Made by a program: the position numbers and the translations under genes
In this document: positions 21,390 to 33,898 of the stretch, in pieces
Position numbering within the stretch: the stretch's first letter is position 1
Layout: the number at the start of each line of letters is the position of its first letter
Notes under the pieces: model-generated
The model's database searches: none
What the model was told of the DNA's origin: nothing
Seen by the model: only the letters and a program-made list of their open reading frames with translations
Assembly: GCA_045837725.1 (NCBI GenBank)
Contig: JBEWZL010000126.1
Location: forward strand, 124,001 to 188,000
DNA from: Vermamoeba vermiformis
Taxonomy: Eukaryota > Tubulinea > Echinamoebida
Reading direction: 5' to 3'
Length of the DNA: 64,000 bases

Positions 21390-24352
21390 TTATTTACAAA
21401 CGGCGCCAGTACACAGTCGCAGCCATTGTGGCAAAGGACACGCAAAACTATTTCCAGAGATATTACACTCTGAAGGCGGATCTGTATAATCAACAGCCGA
21501 GGTGAAGTTATTATAAGCAATATTAAGGCTGAATAGGACCGTCAAAGTTGGAGCTGGCAGCACAAATTTTCCGCTAAAATTATTGAACTGCAGCTCCACC
21601 GAATCGCCTTCCCACGCACTCGGCAGCTTATCAAGGCCACCAGTCAGATAATTATACGCGAGTTTCAATTGTTTTAGGCTCAGCGGAATTTCCGGAATTT
21701 CTCCGGAGAGTGATGTATTGTAGAACACCATAATCGAGAGTTGTGAAGCGGATGCGAAGCTCGGCAAAGTTCCTTCTAACATGTTGTGCAATATTCTTAT
21801 TGTTTTAAGAGTTGTTATCGTTCCTAACTCCGGAGGCACTGTTCCCACGAGATTGCAATCGAATAGGTATAAATTCGCCAAATTTGTCGCGTTAATCCAT
21901 GCTGGCAACGTCCACGGATCGAAGAAATTTCCTTTTATGTTAACTTCTTCCAGTTCTGTCAAATTGAAGACTTCTGTGGGAAACTGTCCTTGGAACTTGT
22001 TATCGCGCAATATAAAGCTCTTCAAATGCACCAATCCTCGGAATATTTTTGGAATTGTTCCGCCAATCTCTGTTTGAGTAAACTGCAGATCCGTCAACAT
22101 CGTCAATTCTCCGAGTGATTCGGGGAGTGTTCCGGTCATGTTGTTCGGTTCAGTGAATTGCAATGATACGACCCGATTGTTCGAGTCGCAGTTGACGCCT
22201 TGCCAGCTACACACTGAAACATTTGTCAGCCAATTACCGCTCGTTATCCAATTAGGCCCGCCAGTGGCATAATAAAATTCTTCTAATATCGTTCTTTCTC
22301 TTGCTATGACGTCGATTGGAGGACCCGGATCTGCGATCGGTACCGCGATCGGGATCTGGATCGGGATCGGCACTTCAACAGGGACAGGTGCTTCGGGGGT
22401 GAATATAGGACTAATAGGGTTTAGTTGAGGTTCATTAGGGCTGTTAACTTGTTGTTGCAATGACGACCAAATGAAGTACGCTCCGACTGCCACACTGACC
22501 GCCAACACCAAAATGGCCCCACCAATCATAAGCCAACGAAATTTGTTCCGCTTCACGAACGGTTTTTTCCGCTCTTTGACTGAAAACGAATTACTTTGTG
22601 ATTGCTGCTTGTATCTTTGCTGTTGTTCTTTGATAGTGAATTCTTTGTACAACATGTCCATGAGTTGCGTGACTTGACTGACACTCGATTTGAGCTCGTT
22701 AATGTCTTTGAAATTTTGTTTGATTGATTCGCTCAAGTACGGCAGCAATGATTCGTAGTCGACGTGAAGAATTCCTATTCGAAAAAAAAACAATTAAATT
22801 TGTGTTCAGATCCAATCGATGCGATTGCATTTCTTGCAATATCAGACTTTCCAAATTTGGTAATAAAATGTGCGGATTGGTTGTCTGCTACGCCAATTTA
22901 AATGCTTCAACGTGTCAATTTCAGTCTAGGAAATGAATACATTCCAAAAATATTTTAATCGTACCAATATGTAATAAATCGTTATTTGCGTATTAAATTT
23001 TAAAATTTGAATTCGATCTGGGGTCGTACCATTGATTAATTGGACTGCTTGCGGCACGACTTTTTCTATCTGTTGCGCGATATATCCAACGAATCTTTTC
23101 TTCGAATTATTGTTGCCTTTAACTCCGTCTTTGAACTTGTACTCGACACCATCGATTCGCAGAAGCGCTTCTCGAGGATCCACATCTGGAAAAAAAAACC
23201 AGTTACGTTTAAGTGATATGAAATCAAATTTTATGCCTTACTATCGCTTATATATCTAATTTGTTCTTTTAAGTTGATGTCCGACGCTTTGTAAAAGTTC
23301 AATGCTCGGAAGTTTCCGATCACTTCTGCGTTGCCGTTGTACAGCACCATGTATTGCTCGTTGTCTTCATAATTCCTATAAATATGCGAATAAATAACAT
23401 GTACGATTTATATAGTACTATCATTACGTACGTCGGTGGCTCTAACTCGCCGACTGAATCTGATCCAGAACCAAGGAAATTTAGATGGTAGGTACTGCAC
23501 GTAGTTAGCGATGCAAAAACTTAATATTCGAACTTACGTCATAGGTACTATCATGCTATCATCAGAGTCAATATGTTCGGCACTATAAGGGCTTCGTTCG
23601 TTCGCAGTGCTAAGATTTTGATTGGATGGCGAGTCGTCGCCGTGTGGATCTAACGAAACAAAGGATCTTTGGGCATATAATTGTTCATATTGTAGAGGCT
23701 CGGTTGTATTGGATTCATTAATTAATAAATCAGGGGTGGATGTCCAAGCCACGGGGATAATCGGAACTGATTTTATGAATTGTTAGAACGTTTATTGCTA
23801 AGATTTACTAGGCTATTAATATGACATATGAAAGCTTATTAGATTCGCAGCGGATCTATTATTTGAAATTTTTTATTTTCGAAATCTGTCGTTAATCTTA
23901 CCGTCGTCGACTTCGCTTTCCTTCTCACTAGCATATCTTTTTTTGGCTAATAATTGAACCAATCCTGATGTGCCTTGGTTCAGCAACCTCCCGCCATTGA
24001 AACATTTTACTTCGAATCTGATCAACCGCTCTTTGATACTCCGAAAATCAAATAATCCAGCGTTGACTTTAATTTGTATCACGAGGCCTTCTATTATTTT
24101 AGTATTTGCATTGGTTTGTAGTTTATAAGGCAATCTTTTTGCCCAAATTAACGCTCGATTAATTTTTATCTCTTTAGATCCTTCACAATTAATAAGTTCC
24201 ACTTGGTATTGCCATGCTTCGTTAGTATTGTCTTTCGAAAGGGTTACTCCGAGTGTCGGATTTGACGTTTGGTCGACATGGAATTGATTATCATCCTCGC
24301 CACTGACCGGAATAAATAACTTGAAGTTGGTTAGCACATATATTTGTTGCAT
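21390..24352 (-). CDS. type II membrane protein: S74 auto-cleavage domain plus extracellular LRR (MYRF-like)
   Basis: Six exons (24352-23902, 23766-23538, 23494-23432, 23375-23242, 23185-23030, 22774-21390) give 805 aa in phase. Residues 1-150 are a strand-rich domain I cannot place; it sits where MYRF has its DNA-binding domain. Residues about 255-365 are an intramolecular chaperone (peptidase S74) domain: ASDINLKE supplies the Ser279/Lys284 dyad with the same spacing as SDLRAK in MYRF, followed by GYIAQQIEKVVPQAV and HVDYESLLPYLSESIKQ. Then come a helix, a KRNKFR basic stop and one membrane segment (426-447). A Pro-rich stalk (450-498) and plant-type LRRs (500-805, GTLPESLGELTML) follow, with several N-glycosylation sites. 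MYRF trimers cleave themselves and free an N-terminal transcription factor. Here the lumenal part looks like a receptor. An in-frame stop lies just upstream of the ATG. Confidence 0.85.
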
Positions 24353-24569
24353 TGCATTGCATTACTACTGTCATAAAAATTTGACAACACAAATCGCAGC
24401 AAACTCCGGTTCGAGAAGTAACCGCTGATTGACAACAAAAGAAATCTCCGAGTAGTTTTTCGGGTTCATTGTTCGTGAAAAGAAAACACCGCACAAGTAT
24501 TTGTTATCAACTGTCCTATTACATTGTAGCATCAGACTTCACGCTATCAAGCAGTAACAAATTTTCGAG
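24353..24569. promoter_or_regulatory. short divergent promoter region
   Basis: Only 217 bp separate the start codons of the MYRF-LRR gene (minus) and the Rab gene (plus), so both are likely driven from here. Next to the minus-strand start is a triple GCATT repeat. No defined element was recognised. Confidence 0.45.
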
Positions 24570-25959
24570 ATGGGGCTTTGTTCTTCACGGATCGAAGAGC
24601 AGACAAACAGCGTCGATTTAAAAGTGAGTCGTTTAATTACGCCTTTATAATTGTATGAATTAAATGATGCATCGGACAACGATCAACTCGATAACGCCAC
24701 GATCTCTCTTGAAAAAATACTAATTAAATATTCAAAAAATCAGGTAAATTCTCCAGCCTCATTAGACCACTTAACACGCAATGGAATGCCATTAGTAATC
24801 AAAACACTATTATTAGGAAGTCCTGGGTAAGTTTTTTCATTGACTAGAGAATCTTCGATTGAAAAATTCAAAGTGGGGGAAGATATTTATTTAATTCTTA
24901 TAATTATAGGTGTGGTAAAACTGCATTAATGACGAGGTAAATTTATCGTTCTTCGATGATCAATAACATTAGAAAAATAGCCTCCGAAACAGATCTAATC
25001 AAATCCATTTAGATACGTTAAACAAGAGTATATGGACTCTTATAAAGCAACAATAGGCGCAGATTTCTTATCAAAACAAATTATTGTCGGAAAATCAGCC
25101 GCGTCCATTCAAGTAAGTGAAAAGCTTCAATTAGATCCGCCTTTAAACTTTAATTTCCTCCATATTTTACTAATAATAGTATAATATAGATTTGGGATAC
25201 AGCTGGGCAAGAGCGATTTAATTCACTTATTAGCGCTTTTTACAGAGGAGCCGATTGCGTAGTACTAGTAAGGAGTCAATTTAATCGATTAAAATTGCTT
25301 ATACGAATATTAATTTGTTATTATATTTAGGTGTTTGACTTGACTGAAAGAAAAACATTATTTGATTTAGAAACAGTCATCGAGACATATCAAAAATTCA
25401 GCTCAAATCCAAAGACGATATTTTTCATTGCCGGAAACAAGTCAGATCTCGTTGATCGTTGCGTGGTATGTCTATAATATTAATATATTATAGTCTTACT
25501 TACATTGCTTTGGTTAGGTCACAGAATCAGAGGTTCAAAATTGGATCAAAGCAAAAAGTTTAACGAACACGCATTATTACGAAACTAGTGCTAAGTCTGG
25601 TAAGTATAAATGATATAATTAGTGTTTTAATAGATAATTAATACGGGCATTTGATTATAGGAGAAGGAGTTGAAGCATTATTTTCGCATTTAGCCCAATT
25701 AGCGTTGCAAAACATGTAAGTAGCCTTTCCTTGCACTATAGAGCGTATTAATCTAATATCGTACATATAGAAACCATGATTCGAGCTAGTTTGGCGATAG
25801 TTGGGTTTGTACAAAGTGTAAATAATAAATTATTTATTTATGATGTTAAATTAAGTGATAAGGAGCGGTCAAACTACGATTTATTAAATAATAAGAATTA
25901 AGCCAACAGCAGCTGGCGCCAGTTTAACAGTGGATGGATCTACCGAAGAACTGAACTAA
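24570..25959 (+). CDS. Rab-family GTPase with N-terminal acylation motif, no C-terminal Cys
   Basis: Exons 24570-24623, 24744-24826, 24910-24936, 25013-25112, 25190-25267, 25331-25465, 25518-25599 and 25661-25715 carry all five G boxes: [32 protein letters not shown] and TSAKSGEG. The sequence is closest to Rab proteins. The start MGLCSS fits N-myristoylation (Gly2, Ser6) with a palmitoylatable Cys4. For the last exon there are two choices. One is 25896-25959, giving 225 aa and a hydrophilic tail ending STEELN. The other is 25771-25789, giving 210 aa ending NHDSS. Neither ends in Cys, so it cannot be geranylgeranylated like ordinary Rabs. Plant ARA6 (RABF1) has the same exchange of anchors. 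Such a GTPase would act on endosomal membranes, by analogy. Exon 3 is only 27 nt. Confidence 0.88.
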
Positions 25960-26134
25960 CTGTGGGACTTCAATTCAGCTTCTGGAATAAGGAGTAACAA
26001 CTATGTTACGTCTAAATTTGAGAAAGAAAGAACAGCAACGTGTTTATAAAAGTATTAGTACAGGAGATGAAGCAGCTAGGCTTGTAACGGCCAAGTGCTA
26101 GTCATCAAATTAACAAAAAAGGTAAAGGAGTTGC

Positions 26135-27796
26135 TTATTTATCCTTCTTAGCTTTGGCTTTGCTAGCGCTAGTTCCTTGAACTCCTTTAGCGCTCTTGCC
26201 GTTAGCTTCAGATCCCTTCTTCGGATCTTCAGTCTTGCCACCAAAGAGTACTCCAGTAGCTACAAATTGTAATTAATACGGCACATTATTATTATAAATA
26301 AAAGTCGTCAAATAAGCAACAGAAATAATGCAAAATAATTGATCGAATTTTGGATCCGTAATAGAGGGCAATTGAAAGAAGTATTTGTTATGTATATATG
26401 ACGTACCTTGCTTGATAATTTCGGCGAACCAATAAGTATTCAACAAGCTGCTAATGACACCCATGGTAAAGAAGATCTTCCACATGATCTGATGGTACTC
26501 AGTCATTTCGCTCAATCGAGAGCTAGGAATCTCCCAAAGGAGATACAAGTAGTAATTTCCACCAATCATACGAATGACCAAGAACAACAGAGCAAAGCAG
26601 ACGGAAATGTAGAATTGGATCTTATGGAACGTATCGCCTTTGAAAAAGGAAATATTAGCGATCATATATTGATATTATAATGTATAATGGTATTATATAC
26701 CTCTCTTCTTAGTAGGATGAGATTTGAGCATTTCCATCATGACGAACGGATTCATAAACACAGTGGTAGCTTCGTACAACAAATAAGTCAAAGCGAAGTA
26801 GTGTAACATAGGCGGGAACTATATATAAACAATTAATAAGCGCTCTGCATAATCGCGTAATTATTTCAGACGGGCGCATCCAAAACGAATCTGAGTATTT
26901 TACTTTGGGTTGCGTTTCGTCTTAAGACTCCTTATAATACTCTAATTTACTTACCTGAACACCAAGAAACACGATTCCGCAATAAACTGCGTGCACTAAG
27001 AAGCCGTAACCAATAATGGACAAGTGCTTAATGCAGATCAACAGATCCCAAACAAAATAACCACCAGAAATCGCCGTTACTAGGTTGGATATATATGAAG
27101 TTTGGAAAATAACGTCCTATATAAGAAAACGTTATTAGATTGCTCTCGAAAAAATTAAGTCCGATCCGTAATATTTTATGACTTTAAGACAGGTCGTAGC
27201 GCGGTGTTATTATTGTCGTTATATGAATTGACAATTATAATGTATATATTAATTGCTATAAGATTAAATAGTGAAGTGTAGTGATAAACGCAAGTGATTA
27301 TGGAAATTATGGTAAATTACAGAATGACAGTTGACTTACCTTGGGTAATACGCCTTCAAAATAGAGACCATAAATAGACAATGGAAGGACTATGCAAGCG
27401 TGAACCATCGAAGCAACTCTACAAATAGACAGATGGCGGTCAGATATTTTCTTTGCATTCCAAAAATTGATAATTTTACGTATTTAACGAGGATATTATC
27501 ATGATTATCGGTATATAATATTAAAAATAATTAATCGGCAATTTGATTATTCAGATCGACCGTCATCTGAATTAATTTTCTAACCGCCGGCGGTGACTCT
27601 TCTCCAGATAATTAACATACCTTGTAGACCAATCAATTTGACTTGTTCTAGGCAAGTGCGCATATGTAGATGATAGGCGCTTGCTCAAGGACTCTCCAAC
27701 CACGTAGACGATCGTGAAGAACAAAGCGCTGGCAGCGATGCGAGGCAGAGTCGTGGATAAGTACTCCGCGTAATATTTATCGTGCACGCTGGCCAT
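26135..27796 (-). CDS. TLC-domain membrane protein (TLCD4/TMEM56-like)
   Basis: Six exons (27796-27621, 27418-27340, 27116-26955, 26818-26701, 26637-26407, 26259-26135) give 296 aa in phase. It has about six hydrophobic segments and TLC-domain marks: SMVHA after the first loop, then GGYFVWDLLICIKH and GFLVHAVYCGI, then LLYEATTVFMNP. The tail is a Lys-rich cytosolic stretch of about 40 residues (KAKAKKDK). TLC proteins include ceramide synthases and lipid-handling proteins of the ER or plasma membrane. The paired His of ceramide synthases (HH) is not seen, so I favour the TLCD4/CLN8 side of the family. It diverges from the proteasome subunit gene, 431 bp away. Confidence 0.8.
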
Positions 27797-28227
27797 GGTT
27801 TTATGTTTAATCAATCAATTAAGAATGATTTTGTTGTGCTGTGTTCTTCACTGCAAGAGATCTGCTGAAAAATTAGTTTGTGTGCAATCTTGCGAGTCGT
27901 TGCCACTGTTGATATTGTAACAGCCATAGAAGATGCTAGTATCAACGAAGTATTGCTCGGTACTAGCTATCCGAAGTTTTTAGCTCGATTTTGGATCGAG
28001 TTTTCCAAATCAGACTCGAATCCGTTCTTCCTTGGTCAGATTTCCGCACTAATGGCCACTAATTCCTTGCGATAATGTACTTTCTCCCTTTTGGTCGTTA
28101 AATTTCGCTAGCCCAGAGTTCAAAAAGAATGGCGCAAAAAAATTCGTCATAACTTTTTAATTGAACACTTAAGCTCCATAAAGGATTGTAAAAATAGTAA
28201 TATTTGTAAATAATATAACCTTCAAAA
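27797..28227. promoter_or_regulatory. divergent intergenic region
   Basis: Shared upstream region of the TLC gene (minus) and the Rpn10 gene (plus). No gene is seen; an open frame at 27878-28075 has no splice or codon support. Confidence 0.4.
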
Positions 28228-30356
28228 ATGGTGCTTGAAGCTACTATGATTTGGTGAGTAACAATTAATTTTCGGAGTGCTTCATCCGAATCAACTATTT
28301 GCGAGTGCCTGTATTAATCACAGCCTATTAGTATCGATAATTCCGAATGGATGAGAAACGGAGATTTTGCTCCCAATAGATTTGACGCACAAAAAGAGGC
28401 TGTCCATTTGGTTGCAGGAAGCAAGACTCAGTCAAATCCAGAAAGCAATGTTGGTCTAATTTCAATGGCTGGCCGCAAGTAAGCATAAATATCATTATTA
28501 TAATTTTTTGGGAATTATAGGAGGCTCAGGCAATTTAGAATTTTATTCACAATATTTTTCAAAAATAGAAAAACTTTTCGTCATCAAGCAAAATAATTTT
28601 TGTCGTGTAATATTTCGTTCGTATGTAATAATGTAGGCTAATATTTATTTTTTCTTCGTTAGCGTCGATGTATTAGTCACTTTGACTCAAGATCTTGGTA
28701 AAATTATGGCCGCCATTCAAAGCGTCAAGGTTGGTGGCGACTCAGACTTTGTTTCAGCTCTTCAGATCGCTCAGGTAAATAATTAAGGCTTAATTATTGA
28801 ATTACCGATTATTACGATTTTATTCAATTTTGGTTGGTAAATTCAAATTAAATTCAGAAATTACTTCCAACCACTATACTTATTTCATATCAATTCAATT
28901 ATCAGCATCCAATTTATCGCCCTATAATCGTTTTTCCAATTCGACGCTGGATGCGCAAAGTTTTTTTGTAACGGGCATAACTTAGTCCCAGCAACGATTG
29001 TGGATTGAAATATGCATCACAAGTCATATATACTAATCTAATGCATTTATAGCTCGCTTTGAAGCACCGTCAGAACAAAAGACAAGAACAACGAATCGTC
29101 ATGTTCGTGGGCAGTCCAGTCAAAGCCACCGAACAAGAACTCGTCAGACTTGGTGCTCGTATGAAGAAGAACCAAGTCGCCGTCGACATTGTCAACTTTG
29201 GCGAAGAAGTGTCGAACAAACAGAAATTAGAAGCCTTCATCAATGCTGTAAATAGCTCTGAGAACAGGTACGTGTCTTTTTGTTTTGTTTGCCGGAAAAT
29301 TTATAGAATTTATTTTATTCGCACGTACGTCGCTACGTTTTATCATCCCATAATAGTGTTGTGAGTGATTCGTTGCGCGTTTGACATTTAAAGAATAGAA
29401 ATTCCTTTTTTGGAAATAGATCTTTTGAGGGAGTCTTGAGAGACGAGTGTGTTAATTAATACGCATGCAGTTAGCATTAGGACTCCTATAAACACATCTT
29501 GATAACGCTCTTTATTATTTTGTCGGATCTTGACCTAATTTTTTTGTTACATCCAGTCACTACATTGAAGTCCCTGCTGGTCCTCATTTGTTGTCAGACG
29601 TTTTGCTCACGTCTGCCCTCGTTGCTGGTGAAGCAGGTCTCAGCGGTGCCTTGCAAGGAATGGGTGGTGCCGGTGGCGGTGGTTTTGAGTTCGGATTTGA
29701 TCCCGCTATGGATCCCGAACTTGCCTTGGCCATGCGTTTGTCTTTGGAAGAATCACAGCGTGGTGCTCAACCTCAAGGAGGAGATCAGCCTGCTGCTGAG
29801 GCTAAGCCCGCTGAATCAGCTCAACCTAAACGTAAGTACCTGTCTATGGCACTATCCCAGTTCAGATCTGCAAATGTTTTCTCGCTTAGCTTATGTAGAA
29901 TACCGTACTAATGGCAATATTACTGTTATAGCCGCCGAGGCCATGGAGACAGATGATGACGATGAGTTGTTGCAACAAGCCTTGGCCATGTCACGTCAAG
30001 AAAACAAACCACAGCCGCAAGAAACCAAGCCGCAAGCACAACCCGTTGATGCTATGGAGGACGATGACGACGAAGAATTGAGATTGGCTATGCAAATGTC
30101 ACAACAATCAAGTCAGCAGGTAAGCAACCGAGATAAGCAAGAGCACGAATCCGGATCTTTTTTCTACCCACCGCGTTTGAGGTGTACTAACAATTTGCCA
30201 ATATAGACTTCGAGCCAAACTCAACCACCACAACAGAGCGGAGATTTTATGGCTAGTGTGTTGTCTTCATTGCCGGGCGTCGATCCAAACGATCCGAACA
30301 TTAAAGGCATTTTGGAGGCTATGAAGAAGGACGAGAAGAAAGAAGATAAGAAATAA
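28228..30356 (+). CDS. RPN10: 26S proteasome ubiquitin receptor Rpn10/PSMD4
   Basis: Seven exons. The N-terminus is a VWA domain that starts [20 protein letters not shown], the invariant Rpn10 opening. A Gly-rich linker and three ubiquitin-interacting motifs follow: [26 protein letters not shown] and [12 protein letters not shown]. The acidic tail ends in KKEDKK. Human PSMD4 has two UIMs, yeast one, and some animals three. It anchors between the proteasome lid and base and binds polyubiquitin chains. The first exon is short (ATGGTGCTTGAAGC onward), and the Cys codon before IDN is split by the first intron. Intron 4 is about 290 nt. Confidence 0.93.
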
Positions 30357-30905
30357 GCTTACCAGTTAACTTGCAATTTACATGTAGATCTCATTAAACA
30401 ATTTAAACCTTTTTTGATTGCAAGCGCTATTTTTGTTTGATTCGTAAACGAGCCCAATGTTTGACAAATTATGGCGTAAATAGCCTAGCACACGGCACTA
30501 ATTAAAATAAGGTATGTTATCACCGGCCTATCCGTAGGTTTTTCTCCGACCACAGCATCCACCCTCCAAGATATCCATTGGCCAAAAAATATCAAACAAA
30601 TCGATGAAATTAGCGGAAATTATTTAGTATTAATATGCGTACGTAGATCTTCAAATACTTGTTGCAGTAAATTTCCGATCAATTTTAGTGGACCGTCAAA
30701 AAGTTCAACGACCGATTTTAAACGCGTCATTCAATCCTATGGACTGGATTAGGAAATGTCAAATTGTTAACCCGGATCTTTAGGTTTGGATGTGCAACCC
30801 GATATCTGTGGTGTGATTTGCTTCTCCTAAATTCCAGGAAGTTCATGCGCTATTATTTAATTTAATCGGGTTGAAGTTATTGCAAATATCAATTTACCAG
30901 TAGCA
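30357..30905. other. intergenic
   Basis: No gene or RNA recognised in 549 bp. It holds the Rpn10 3' end and the promoter of the AAA ATPase gene. Confidence 0.4.
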
Positions 30906-33898
30906 ATGGCGACAACAAAGAACGAAAAGCCCAATGAACCAGTACGTACCATTGTTGGTATACTTTGTTAGGCCGACGACGCTAATTATTATTCATTACA
31001 GATTATCCTTCATTTTGAGTGGACAGCGAAAAAGAATGAAGATGTTGTACGTACACAATTGGATCCACATTTAATTTCGAGACGGGTGATTGACGCAGTA
31101 TTTTACAGGACACCGCTATCGCTGCATTGAAAGTATCGACGGATCATCAGTTAGCTCACTGCCCTGGAGTAGACACATACGCTTTCAGACGCGTAAATGC
31201 AAATACGATTCGTCTAACGGAGGTCTATCGTGACACGAAGACGTTTTGGTCGCACATCCCCAGCGGATCTTACGTCTCCGACAAGCTACAGTTTTTATTC
31301 GACACATCAATTCGTGACCATGCAACTGGTGTTGGTGTCGGACAACTTCCTGAAGGCATTGAAGCAACGGTGAAGCTGATTGGTGGTCATTCGTCCCCGC
31401 TCATGGCAGGATTTGTGCTCAACCCGTCATTTTCTCCGCTCAACATCAAGCCTGTCTTGCTCACTATGCTTATCAAGAATGGATTCGAAGAGAGCTCGCG
31501 AGATTTTGTTCTGAAAGCGTTGGATCCGCTCGTTAGTGCAGCAGCAAAAAATCAAGAAGTTCGAACCTGCGCAGTGTTTCATAATGAAAATGACGTCCAG
31601 CTCACCGTTATCTCGGCCTCAGATTCGGCTATCGCTTCAATTCTCACTTCAGCCAACTTGGATCCGCTTCGCAACCAGTTTCAGCTTGCTACAGAGCTCT
31701 GTGGTAACATTAGTGCGGAGTCTCACGAGCAGATATTGGCAACAGGTCTCGCCTTTGATACGAAGAAAGAACTAGATGCTGGATACATCCTTCACCCTGC
31801 TTGTTTTATTGCCACGAAACCCGAGTCGAACACGTCCTTGCAGCCATCGTCCCTCTCAGCGCCACCAACAACGGAGTTATTTACGCTTGTCATAGACCCT
31901 TATACGAAGGAGGCAACAGCTATTCGATTCGCTCAGAGTGCCCCAGGTCGTTCACCACATCAATACAAAGCAGGCACGCCTAGTCAAGTAGTGACGACTG
32001 AAGGGACCCTCGAAGTGCCCTTACTCCACATTGTGCGCAAACTTTCAGGCTCTGGAGGAACCGACCTTGAAATAGCCATTCCTAAACTCTTTGGCCTATT
32101 GGAACGATTGCGCTCGTGGCAACGGAGTGTTCTTCTGTTCAACCGTTTGTTTGACCATGGCGAGCAATTGACCGAAGAAGAACAGTACTTTGTCGAGACG
32201 TTTGTCGAGAATTTGAACAATGTTGGATATCCTCAACGAGCCAAAGACAAGCGCGTGAACATTGATGGCTTGGACGAGTTCATTCAGACGATTGAATGGG
32301 CCATGCGCGAGATCATTGAACCTGCCCGTGCCTCACTCGCAACAGCACACCAAGTCACGTACAAAGGCTTAATGGAAGCGTTTCCGATTGGCTCAATTGT
32401 CGTTGGACAAGCTGCTGGTCTCGGCGGGGCTCTGGTGGCCTATCGTGTCTTCGATTGCTACATGAGCACGCAGCGGTCCATGTTCGGCACGAGCAAGTAC
32501 ATCTTCACTCTTGGCCTCGAGTTCGTGGTCAACTTGGGCGCTCATTTTTGCGTGTGCAACTTTGAAGACAAGATTGAAGAGTTTGAAGGTGAACGTGACT
32601 TGGCGAGTCTGCCTTATGTGCCCTTGACATCACGTGCTAATGAACGATCAATGTTGATTTCTCGTGGCAAAGCTGTGGCCGAGCTTGGCGTCAAACCAGT
32701 GTACCGATCGTACGCGTCTGGTGCTTTCTTCGCTCATCTTGCAGGCAGCTCTAGCGGCGCAGCAGCTACCACTGGCGTGCATCAAGCAGGCTCAGGACGA
32801 TGCATGGTCGATAATGAACGAGGTCTGTTGCTTGGACACGCCCCTGGCGTTTCATACGATGGTGCAGGCATCGCTATTCAATCAACGATTAAAGTCTATC
32901 GTGTCGCTGTTCGTGCGTCACATGAAAACGAATCTGAAGCTGCCAAACAAGAACGCATTAAGAACGCACGACTACGCTTGTTCAAACACCTGCCAAGCCA
33001 CTTTGAAGTCATAACTTGGCCCGCGGTCGTGGCCTACAGCTTCACATGGAAGACTTGGGGTCACGTGCTCACGAGTGGCCTCAGCGAAGTTCAATTCAGC
33101 GACGAGCCGTGGAACCAACTTGTGCTTCCAAAACGAACCAAAGAACTTCTGTTTGCATCAGCTCTCTTCAATCTGAGCGGTGCTCCAGGCGTCGGTGATT
33201 TGATCAAAGGCAAATCTCAAGGCGCTTTGTATCTCTTGTACGGCCCTCCAGGCACCGGAAAAACTCTAACAGGTACGGATCCAAATTTCAATTTTATCAG
33301 GCAGGGGTCTTATTTAGTATTTTTTGCAGTCGAGGCTATTTCCGAGAAGTTCAAATTGCCACTTTACACGGTGTCTCTTGGTGAGCTCGGTACTGGTGCC
33401 CAAGAAGTTGATGCAGCGATCAACAACATCTTAGCACTTTGTGCACAATGGAAAGCAATCGTGTTGCTCGATGAAGGTGACGCATTGCTGGAACAGCGAG
33501 AGAAAGGCAAGCTGCAAATGAATTCATTGACTGGCGTGTTGTTGCGATCGTTGGAGAACTTTGACGGACAGCTGTTTATCACCTCGAACAGACTTCAACA
33601 CATTGACCGTGCTGTCCTGTCACGTGTCACTTTGGCTGTCAAATACGATGAATTAGACGCAGCTGCACGTGCTTGCATTTGGCGCAACACGCTCACTCGT
33701 GCGGGAGTGGACTTGTCAAATTTAGATACCGATGCTCTGGCTCAGTACGAGATCAGTGGCCGAGAGTTGTTGCACATTGTCAAGCTCGGATTGGCACTGG
33801 CATTCTATCACAAGTCACCGTTGACGCAAGAGCTCATTGTTGCTGCGTTAGAAGAGAGTCTCGAATTCAGATCTCACTTTCCTACAACGAGTTATTAA
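30906..33898 (+). CDS. ABM-domain/DUF7025/AAA+ ATPase
   Basis: Four exons (30906-30941, 31002-31046, 31109-33272, 33330-33898) give 937 aa. Residues 12-85 form an antibiotic-biosynthesis-monooxygenase-like dimeric barrel (ILHFEWTAK, then HCPGVDTYAFRR). A large middle part ends in a DUF7025 domain (about 444-550: LMEAFPIGSIVVG, FEGERDLASLPYVPL, RSMLISRGK). The AAA+ core follows: Walker A GPPGTGKT at about 738, Walker B VLLDEGD at about 789, and TSNRL as sensor 1. DUF7025-AAA proteins are common in fungi and of unknown function. The N-terminal barrel is an added feature. The third intron is 57 nt, a multiple of three with no stop, so failure to splice would keep the frame open right after Walker A. 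Confidence 0.85.

Noticed and set aside
25771-25789. Short alternative last exon of the Rab gene (NHDSS)
   Set aside because: Possible, but the exon at 25896-25959 gives a longer, more usual GTPase tail. Kept only as an alternative; both lack Cys.
27878-28075. 65-codon open frame upstream of Rpn10
   Set aside because: It lies in a divergent promoter region, with no conserved motifs or splice support.
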